Source of the DNA: Hyphomonas sp.
GTDB lineage: Bacteria; Pseudomonadota; Alphaproteobacteria; Caulobacterales; Hyphomonadaceae
Assembly: GCA_003486945.1 (NCBI GenBank)
Contig: DNFL01000215.1
Span: 1 to 5,526, forward strand
Reading direction: 5' to 3'
DNA length: 5,526 nt
Under the pieces are notes generated by a model, which was not told where the DNA came from, ran no database searches, and saw only the letters and a program-made list of their open reading frames with translations. Shown piece after piece: positions 1 through 4,395 of this stretch. The translations under genes and the position numbers were made by a program. The first letter of the stretch is position 1, and the number at the start of each line of letters is the position of its first letter.

Positions 1-386
1 AGGAGATCGTTCGGGAATTCGATGTCGGCCTTGTCGATCTCGTCGATCAGCAGGACGGGGCGCTTCTTGGAGGTGAAGGCCTCCCACAGCTTGCCCTTCT
101 TGATGTAGTTCTTGACGTCCTTGGCGCGCTCTTCGCCCATCTGGCCGTCGCGCAGGCGCGAGACGGCGTCGTATTCGTAGAGACCCTGCGCCGCCTTGGT
201 GGTGGACTTGATATGCCACTCGATCAGTTCGAGCCCGAGAGACTTGGCAACCTCGATGGCCAGCACCGTCTTGCCAGTGCCCGGCTCGCCCTTGATCAGC
301 AGCGGACGCTCCAGCGAGATGGCCGCATTGACCGCAACGCGCAGGTCATCGGTTGCGACATAGTCCTTCGTGCCCTCGAAGCGCAT
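1..386 (-). CDS. MoxR-family AAA+ ATPase, N-terminal part (3' end beyond window)
   Basis: I translated the minus strand from an ATG at 386-384 and found 128 open codons running off the left edge. The product begins MRFEGTKDYVATDDLRVAV. It has a Walker A motif GEPGTGKT at residues 33-40 (K39 would bind the ATP phosphates) and a Walker B motif VLLIDEID at residues 111-118 (D115/E116 for Mg2+ and catalysis). This is the layout of MoxR-type AAA+ ATPases, which act in the cytoplasm as chaperone-like enzymes that help assemble or activate partner protein complexes. They are often encoded just ahead of a von Willebrand factor A protein; any such partner would lie left of position 1. The start is chosen because family members begin with this MRFEGT-like segment. 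A weak purine-rich ribosome-binding stretch (GGGAAAG) lies about 8 bases upstream. The substrate cannot be told from this fragment. Family call is firm; the missing C-terminus is due to the window edge. Confidence 0.93.
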   Translation of the reverse strand, partial: MRFEGTKDYVATDDLRVAVNAAISLERPLLIKGEPGTGKTVLAIEVAKSLGLELIEWHIKSTTKAAQGLYEYDAVSRLRDGQMGEERAKDVKNYIKKGKLWEAFTSKKRPVLLIDEIDKADIEFPNDL

Positions 387-511
387 CTGGTATCTTTCCC
401 TGTATCTACACCGCCGGTCACCATAAGGCGCAGGTCCCGCCGGGCAAGCGCTGACCTGAAGGAAAGCGCTGCAGTGCAACAGCGAATTTACTTTAGGGAA
501 GGCCGGGTTGG

Positions 512-530
512 TGGTATACAGACTATGCCA
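512..530. promoter_or_regulatory. Imperfect dyad TGGTATA-N5-TATGCCA, possible operator
   Basis: TGGTATA at 512-518 and TATGCCA at 524-530 are inverted copies with one mismatch, separated by five bases. The size and symmetry suit a dimeric repressor. The half-site resembles the TGGTATACCA-like sites of some GntR-family regulators, but the central spacing differs. It lies about 126 bp upstream of the MoxR start and 254 bp upstream of flbT, so the regulated gene is unclear. No regulator gene is adjacent in the window. Confidence 0.25.
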
Positions 531-709
531 TGCGCGACGCCACAGAGGCTCAAGCTTCAGACACGCGCCGTGCCGCTCCTGGATGAGACGGCTTCCTGCC
601 GCAGCGCCCGTGATCGGTGCAGGACTTATGATCCAACGCCCTTCTGAGACGGGCGCATGGCGCCCTCCCATTCCTCACCGGACGCCGCGCCCTGTTGCTC
701 CGCCTCGCG

Positions 710-736
710 GTTAACTCCCGGCAATCAAGCGTTAAC
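710..736. promoter_or_regulatory. Two GTTAAC hexamers 21 bp apart upstream of flbT; possible CtrA-type half-sites
   Basis: GTTAAC occurs at 710-715 and again at 731-736, exactly two helical turns apart, 48-74 bp upstream of the flbT ATG. CtrA in Caulobacter-type bacteria recognises TTAA-N7-TTAA, and single TTAA(C) half-sites can also be used. Seven bases before the second TTAA stands GCAA (721-724), a two-of-four match to the other half. The position suits a promoter for the flbT operon. This is inference from motif and place only; TTAA is uncommon in such GC-rich DNA, but chance cannot be excluded. Confidence 0.3.
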
Positions 737-783
737 GCCTCTGTGCGAGCTTGGCACAGTCCGCAGGACGAGGTTTGCGCAGT

Positions 784-1164
784 ATGCCACTCAAACTATC
801 CCTCAAGCCCGGCGAAACCTTCGTTGTGAACGGCGCTGTCGTGCGCAACGGTGACCGGCGCGGCGTGCTCCTCCTGGAGACGCAGGCACGCGTGCTGCGC
901 GAGAAGGATATCCTTAAGCCCTCCGAAGCCGCGACACCCGCTGGCCGGGCCTATTTCGCCGTGATGCAGATGTACCTGCTCGGCGAAGTCGACGGGCCGC
1001 TCTATTCCCAGACCGCAGACGCGCTGGCCGGCCTGATTGCCCAGCAGCCGGACCTGCGCGAGGACGTGCTGGCGATTTCCGCCGATGTCGTGGCCGGCGA
1101 TCTCTACCGCGCGCTGACGCGCTGCCGGAAGCTGATGCCGCAAGCAGCGGGCGAGGCCCTGTGA
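784..1164 (+). CDS. flbT: Flagellin synthesis regulator FlbT
   Basis: The 126-residue product starts MPLKLSLKPGETFVVNGAVV, the conserved opening of the FlbT family. It continues with further family-like segments: GDRRGVLLLE (residues 23-32), VLREKDIL (37-44), an AxxYFAVMQMYL region (about 56-65) and a C-terminal LYRALTRCRKLM (107-118). In Caulobacter, FlbT is a cytoplasmic post-transcriptional regulator that lowers flagellin synthesis by acting on the flagellin mRNA leader until hook assembly is complete, working opposite to FlaF. The frame stays open upstream to a TTG at 751. I chose ATG 784 because it gives the family N-terminus and has AGGACGAGG at 765-773, about 10 bases upstream. The length is normal. 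The stop overlaps the next gene's start (TGATG), so the two are likely one operon. No flaF is seen in this window. Family assignment is confident. Confidence 0.94.
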   Translation: MPLKLSLKPGETFVVNGAVVRNGDRRGVLLLETQARVLREKDILKPSEAATPAGRAYFAVMQMYLLGEVDGPLYSQTADALAGLIAQQPDLREDVLAISADVVAGDLYRALTRCRKLMPQAAGEAL

Positions 1165-1478
1165 TGGCGGAAGGCAGCTCCCTGCGCGCCCGGACCCCGC
1201 TGAATGCGGCCCCCGCGGTCAGCATCGACGAAGCGATCCGCCGGCTTGAGGCGGGGCAGGGCGAAGGTCTGCGCGTTGATCTTGGCGGCGGCCGGTTTGC
1301 CACCGCTGACACGCCGCGCGGCGCCGACGGCCTGTTGCAGCGCCTGCGCGGTCACAAGCTGCTGACGGCGCTGGCCGAAGGCGGCGCAGACCTTTCCCGC
1401 CTGAAGCCGCCGGCAACGGAAGTCACCGTCGCCCCCGAGGTGCGCGAAATCCTCGACGCCGCGACGCGGAAGCTGTAA
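1164..1478 (+). CDS. Hypothetical protein, 104 residues, translationally overlapping flbT
   Basis: I do not recognise this protein. Its ATG at 1164 shares a base with the flbT stop codon (TGATG). GAGG at 1153-1156 gives a good ribosome-binding site seven bases upstream, and the in-frame GTG at 1161 is a less likely start. The reading frame has the same GC-rich third-position pattern as flbT. The product is soluble, with no signal peptide or membrane segment. An Arg-rich N-terminus and low-complexity segment (residues 1-19) lead to a likely helix IDEAIRRLEA (21-30). A Gly-rich turn with LRVDLGGGRFA (36-46) follows, then a second helical stretch GLLQRLRGHKLLTALAE (56-72) and a C-terminal helix PEVREILDAATRKL (91-104). 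It has no Trp and does not look like FlaF, the usual functional partner of FlbT. Tight coupling to flbT suggests a flagellar or regulatory role, but that is inference. Confidence 0.8.
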   Translation: MAEGSSLRARTPLNAAPAVSIDEAIRRLEAGQGEGLRVDLGGGRFATADTPRGADGLLQRLRGHKLLTALAEGGADLSRLKPPATEVTVAPEVREILDAATRKL

Positions 1479-1490
1479 CGCGGCGCCGTC

Positions 1491-2141
1491 ATGACGCCTG
1501 AACTCATCTCCCTTTTCACCGCCGCCTTCGTCACCTTCTTCGTGCTGATCGATGCACCGGGGGTGGCGCCGATCTTTGCGACGCTGACCGCGCGCGGCTC
1601 GGATGCCTGGCGCCGGAAGATGGCGATCAAGTCTGTGATCGTGGCGACGATCATCATGCTGCTGTTCGCCTTTGGCGGTGCCTGGCTGCTGGATGCGCTG
1701 CACATTTCCATCGACGCGTTCCGCGCAGCCGGCGGCGTCCTCCTGTTCATCATCGCGCTCGACATGGTGTTCGAGAAACGCACCGAGCGGCGTGAGCACC
1801 GGGCGGAGGAATACCAGGAACGTCACCGTGATGATCCGGAACCGGACGATGTGTCGGTCTTCCCGATGGGTATCCCGATGATCGCGGGGCCGGGCTCGAT
1901 CGCAACGGCCATGTTCTACATGACCGAAGCGCAGAGCATCGTGCATCAGGCGGTCGTGCTCGCCGCGATCGGCGCGAACCTCGTGATCACGCTGATCGTG
2001 TTCCTGCTGGCCGGGCCGCTGGTGCGGATCATGGGCGCCAGTGTTGCCGGCGCGCTGACGCGTATCCTCGGCGTCATCCTTGCCGCGCTCTCGGCGCAGT
2101 TGATCATCGACGGTATCCGCGGCGCGTTCAACCTCGCCTGA
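1491..2141 (+). CDS. MarC family integral membrane protein
   Basis: This 216-residue, strongly hydrophobic protein matches the MarC (UPF0056) family in length and motifs. The motifs are IDAPGVAPIFATLT (residues 20-33, the family's DPxGxxPxFxxLT segment with Ala at the usual Pro position), AGGVLLFIIALDM (80-92) and FPMGIPMIAGPGSI (124-137). Six membrane segments can be placed at about 5-28, 47-68, 78-94, 123-144, 150-173 and 188-206. A highly charged Glu/Arg/Asp loop lies at about 95-121 between helices 3 and 4. MarC proteins are inner-membrane proteins of unknown transport function; an early link to multiple antibiotic resistance in E. coli was later withdrawn. It starts 12 bp after the preceding gene on the same strand, so it may share the flbT transcript, although no good ribosome-binding site is visible. 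It converges on the minus-strand gene with an 8-bp gap. Confidence 0.93.
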   Translation: MTPELISLFTAAFVTFFVLIDAPGVAPIFATLTARGSDAWRRKMAIKSVIVATIIMLLFAFGGAWLLDALHISIDAFRAAGGVLLFIIALDMVFEKRTERREHRAEEYQERHRDDPEPDDVSVFPMGIPMIAGPGSIATAMFYMTEAQSIVHQAVVLAAIGANLVITLIVFLLAGPLVRIMGASVAGALTRILGVILAALSAQLIIDGIRGAFNLA

Positions 2142-2153
2142 GAACCGGCTCAG
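2138..2153. other. Short inverted repeat spanning both convergent stop codons
   Basis: CTGAG at 2138-2142 and CTCAG at 2149-2153 form a perfect 5-bp stem around AACCGG. The MarC stop (TGA, 2139-2141) and the stop of the opposing gene (TCA on the plus strand, 2150-2152) sit symmetrically in the two arms. There is no T-tract on either side, so it is at best a weak bidirectional terminator. Confidence 0.3.
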
Positions 2154-3436
2154 ACGCCCTGTGGCTCAGCCTTCGGGGGAGGGCGTCGGAAATAGATCCG
2201 AACCGTTGACAGCGCGACCCAGAATAGCAGCATTCCGGCCGCCGTCAGGCTCATGATGTCGAGCGCCATGTTGGTGCTCCAGCGCACACCGGCATCGGCA
2301 ACCCGCAGGGCGTCGCGCCCACGTTCCCCAACCAGCACAATCGCCTTCATGCCGCCGGCTTCGGCCAGCATGCGCGCGCGTTTCAGGTCGGTCCCGTCCT
2401 CGACATAGGAGATCAGCTTGAGCGCGGCCGTGGGGCTTGTCCGGGTCGCAATCTGGTCGAACAGCTGCAGCTCGCTTTCGAGACGCGCAAGGCCGGCCGG
2501 ATCGATGGAGGCTTCAAAGGCGTCCCGCACGCGCAGTCCGCGCATTTCAGTTGTGGCGGTTTCCCCGAGTACTTCTTTCAGCGAGGCATCGAGAACATCA
2601 CGCGGAACCGCGTCGCTGGTCAGGTTTTCGAGATAGGTCTGGAACGAAGGTTGAAGCCGCTTTGACCGGCTGGCGGACTTGATCAGCGATACGGCGCGCG
2701 CGTTGGACTCCGACAGGCCATCGCTGTTGGCTTGCTGCACATGGCCAATCCCGGTCAGCTTGAACACGATGCTGTCGGACTGGTCGCCATTGGACCAGCG
2801 CACCGCCATGGCGGCAAGATCGGCAAAACTGCCAAGCAGCCTGAATCGCCAGTCCTGATCCCCGCGCGAGCTGGCTGCCATCACTTCAGCGGCGGGCTGT
2901 TCTTCCGCGCTCTCGCTGTCCTCGCCGGCACCTGCTGCCTCTGCCTCCGGCTCTGTTTCAGGCACAAGCGACGTCTCCGGCAGGCCGATCTGGTATTCGA
3001 TGGAGCGGGCGACGCTTTCCGGCACCTTCTGCAACGCGGCGCGGATGATGCGCTCATCCGGCGTGCCGCGCGTTTCAGCTTCGGCGCGGGCCTGCACCTG
3101 CTTGCCGAGATCGTTGCCCAGCATGGCCGGGGCCGCGAGGAGGTAGCCACGCAGCAGGTCGGTGTCGCGCTCTTCGAGCGCCGTCTGCACTTTGTCCTGC
3201 CAGAAGGGCAGCTTGCGGTCAGCTTCCTTCGGCGCCAGCTCGCGCAGGCTTTCCGTCATCCGCTCATCGGTCTGCTTGATGGCGTCAGAGGTCACATGGT
3301 CGGCAACGCCGACCCCCTTATAGGCCTTCTCGACGGTGTTGGAGGCGATGACGGGGATCAGGATCAGCAGCGAATTGAACATCACCGCCAGCATCCAGCC
3401 AGCGCGCTTCGAAGGCAGTTTCCGTTTCTTGGACAT
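2150..3436 (-). CDS. Conserved-looking hypothetical protein with N- and C-terminal membrane helices (428 residues)
   Basis: I do not recognise a named family. A very basic N-terminus (MSKKRKLPSKR) leads into a membrane helix at about residues 14-32. A second helix lies at about 393-414, followed by a basic, Pro-rich tail (RRPPPK). By the positive-inside rule both ends are cytoplasmic, and the roughly 360 residues between them are periplasmic. That region begins with a mostly helical, charged segment (about 45-150). An acidic Ala/Glu/Pro linker (158-184) follows, then a second block (about 193-385) with few strong hydrophobic stretches. No catalytic motif, heme site or cysteine is visible. The start at 3436 is chosen for the classic basic-then-hydrophobic N-terminus; the next in-frame Met is at residue 15 inside the helix. 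No purine-rich ribosome-binding site stands upstream. The gene converges on marC and diverges from dksA. A role in envelope organisation or stress is possible but unsupported. Confidence 0.85.
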   Translation of the reverse strand: MSKKRKLPSKRAGWMLAVMFNSLLILIPVIASNTVEKAYKGVGVADHVTSDAIKQTDERMTESLRELAPKEADRKLPFWQDKVQTALEERDTDLLRGYLLAAPAMLGNDLGKQVQARAEAETRGTPDERIIRAALQKVPESVARSIEYQIGLPETSLVPETEPEAEAAGAGEDSESAEEQPAAEVMAASSRGDQDWRFRLLGSFADLAAMAVRWSNGDQSDSIVFKLTGIGHVQQANSDGLSESNARAVSLIKSASRSKRLQPSFQTYLENLTSDAVPRDVLDASLKEVLGETATTEMRGLRVRDAFEASIDPAGLARLESELQLFDQIATRTSPTAALKLISYVEDGTDLKRARMLAEAGGMKAIVLVGERGRDALRVADAGVRWSTNMALDIMSLTAAGMLLFWVALSTVRIYFRRPPPKAEPQGV

Positions 3437-3662
3437 ACGGGCGGAATACCGGAAGGGCGGCAGCGGGGGACGAAATTCATAGAGCCGCCGCGACCCCCAA
3501 AGATCAAGGGGCGGTGTGCAACTTGCACAGATGTTTGGGCAGCCACTGCACCTGAAGCCTCGAATGTTACTTAGAATTGTCGTAATAAGGTGGTAACAGG
3601 TTGAAAAGATTGAGTTTAAGATAGCAGCTTTCGGAATTGCGCAGAATCGGGGCTCGAACTAT
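3437..3662. other. Divergent intergenic region between the two-helix membrane protein gene and dksA
   Basis: This 226-bp region must hold the promoters of both divergent genes. The left half is GC-rich. The right half (about 3563-3635) is clearly AT-richer than the surroundings, as expected of the dksA promoter side, but I cannot place a -35/-10 pair with correct spacing. It contains the 15-bp palindrome at 3515-3529 and a GAATC (GANTC, the CcrM methylation target in Caulobacter-type bacteria) at 3644-3648, close to the dksA start. No small gene or RNA is evident. Confidence 0.6.
3515..3529. promoter_or_regulatory. Perfect palindrome TGTGCAA-C-TTGCACA, likely operator
   Basis: Seven-base arms at 3515-3521 and 3523-3529 are perfect inverted copies around a single C. 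The site is about 79 bp upstream of the minus-strand gene start and 134 bp upstream of dksA. The size fits a dimeric helix-turn-helix regulator. The TGTGCA...TGCACA halves recall the tra box recognised by the LuxR-type regulator TraR, but the gap here is three bases instead of four, so the resemblance may be superficial. The regulator is unknown. Confidence 0.4.
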
Positions 3663-4109
3663 ATGGCACGCAAACGGGTTAAGGAGTCTGCGGTGAGCAT
3701 GGACCTTTCTGACGACTATCGCCCTTCAGAAGACGAAGAGTTCATGAACGAGCGCCAGCTGGCCTATTTCCGGCGGCTGCTGGAGGCCTGGAAGGCCGAC
3801 ATTCTCGACGGCGCCAAGCAGACCATCCACAATCTCCAGGACGAGTCGGGCTCGCTGCCGGATATCGTCGACCGCGCGGCGGCCGAGAGCGACAAGGCCC
3901 TTGAGCTGCGCACCCGGGACCGCCAGCGCAAGCTGATCTCCAAGATCGACTCGGCCCTGCGCCGGATTGAAGATGGCACCTACGGTTACTGCGAAGCGAC
4001 CGGCGAGCCTATCGGCCTGCGCCGCCTCGAAGCGCGCCCGACCGCCACCCTCAGCCTCGAGGCGCAGGAGCGCCATGAGCGCAAGGAACGCACCCTGCGC
4101 GACGATTAA
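3663..4109 (+). CDS. dksA: RNA polymerase-binding transcription factor DksA (single-cysteine alphaproteobacterial type)
   Basis: The 148-residue product is a clear DksA. It enters the secondary channel of RNA polymerase and, with ppGpp, shifts transcription away from rRNA promoters and towards biosynthetic ones. The N-terminal region contains FMNERQLAYFRRLLEAWK (27-44), followed by a coiled coil (about 35-105). At its tip is DIVDRA (67-72), where D67, D70 and A72 correspond to E. coli D71, D74 and A76, the residues needed for activity. The C-terminal globular segment YGYCEATGEPIGLRRLEARP (107-126) is highly conserved. Of the four zinc-binding cysteines of E. coli DksA only C110 remains; the others are T113, S131 and A134. 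This pattern is common in alphaproteobacterial DksA and probably means no structural zinc. ATG 3663 gives the family-like N-terminus; Met13 is an alternative. The ribosome-binding site is weak. An intrinsic terminator follows directly. Confidence 0.95.
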   Translation: MARKRVKESAVSMDLSDDYRPSEDEEFMNERQLAYFRRLLEAWKADILDGAKQTIHNLQDESGSLPDIVDRAAAESDKALELRTRDRQRKLISKIDSALRRIEDGTYGYCEATGEPIGLRRLEARPTATLSLEAQERHERKERTLRDD

Positions 4110-4134
4110 CCTGCGCTCGATTGCAGACAGCCTG

Positions 4135-4168
4135 AAGGCGGCACTCCTTGCGGGGCGCCGCCTTTTTT
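4135..4168 (+). terminator. Rho-independent terminator of dksA
   Basis: AAGGCGGC at 4135-4142 pairs perfectly with GCCGCCTT at 4157-4164 to give an 8-bp GC-rich stem with a 14-base loop. The stem runs into six T residues (4163-4168). It begins 26 bases after the dksA stop, so dksA is likely the last gene of its transcript and is insulated from the flagellar gene downstream. Confidence 0.88.
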
Positions 4169-4395
4169 ACTGACCTTCTTAATCCACTTCCCAACGCCGC
4201 GGCGGAACTCTCAAGGGTTGCCCTTCAGCGATGAGGCGAGAATGCGCCCGATTTCCGAATCGCGCCTTACCAGCTCCTGACCGCGGAGTTAAAGTTCCAC
4301 AGATTATCCTGAATCACCGGGCGCTCCGGCCTTAACCTCTGGCTGCCGGGCAGTTTACTAACGCCCCGTTAACCGGATCGCGGCGAAATGGCGGG
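4169..4395. other. Intergenic region upstream of the FliM-like gene
   Basis: No gene is supported here. In GC-rich surroundings the stretch carries four TTAA tetramers (4179-4182, 4289-4292, 4332-4335, 4369-4372) and two GAATC sites (4257-4261, 4311-4315). GANTC is the target of the CcrM methyltransferase, and TTAA is the core of CtrA sites. Both are cell-cycle elements in Caulobacter-type bacteria. TTATCC at 4304-4309 is only a partial DnaA-box match and is not called. No sigma-54 (-24/-12) promoter with correct spacing is found. Confidence 0.5.
4358..4372 (+). promoter_or_regulatory. Candidate CtrA box (CTAA-N7-TTAA) upstream of the FliM-like gene
   Basis: CTAA at 4358-4361 and TTAA at 4369-4372 are separated by exactly seven bases, one mismatch from the CtrA consensus TTAA-N7-TTAA. 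The box ends 23 bp before the ATG at 4396. In Caulobacter, CtrA activates early flagellar genes from boxes that overlap the -35 region. By that geometry the transcription start would fall near 4395-4405, on or just after the first ATG, which bears on the choice of start codon. Another TTAACC lies at 4332-4337. Confidence 0.5.

Larger units (their letters stand above)
387..783. other. Intergenic region between the divergent MoxR ATPase gene and flbT; no convincing gene
   Basis: About 400 bp separate the start of the minus-strand MoxR gene from flbT. The open frames crossing it on the plus strand give Arg/Ser/Pro-rich products without recognisable domains, so I do not call a gene. It should hold both divergent promoters. 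Visible structure is: an imperfect dyad at 512-530; a perfect hairpin GGGCGC-ATG-GCGCCC at 651-665 without a T-tract; a competing hairpin between CGCCC at 637-641 and GGGCG at 651-655; and two GTTAAC hexamers at 710-715 and 731-736. For the minus-strand gene, TTGCCC and TATGGT spaced 16 bp apart (roughly 421-448) could be a -35/-10 pair, but the match is poor. I see no tRNA and no intrinsic terminator. Confidence 0.6.

Noticed and set aside
213..647. 144-codon plus-strand open frame at the left
   Set aside because: Its first half is antisense to the conserved MoxR Walker A region, and the rest is Arg-rich without similarity to known proteins.
651..665. Hairpin GGGCGC-ATG-GCGCCC as an intrinsic terminator
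   Set aside because: No T-run follows on either strand.
751..766. Possible sigma-54 promoter TTGGCAC before flbT
   Set aside because: The TTGGCAC -24 half is good, but the following GC falls about two bases too close, and sigma-54 promoters need fixed spacing.
1164..1478. Idea that the gene after flbT is flaF
   Set aside because: The sequence lacks the tryptophan-containing and helical signature segments I associate with FlaF; only the position suggests it.
1104..1946. 280-codon minus-strand open frame across flbT, the 104-residue gene and marC
   Set aside because: It is His/Arg/Asp-rich with no domain, and lies antisense to well-supported genes; long antisense frames are common in GC-rich DNA.
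2732..3574. 280-codon plus-strand open frame opposite the two-helix membrane protein gene
   Set aside because: It mirrors the codon pattern of the opposite gene, has shadow-like composition, and would run across the intergenic palindrome; the minus-strand frame has a coherent topology.
4304..4312. Possible DnaA box starting TTATCC
   Set aside because: It departs from TTATNCACA at two positions and stands alone, so no origin is supported.
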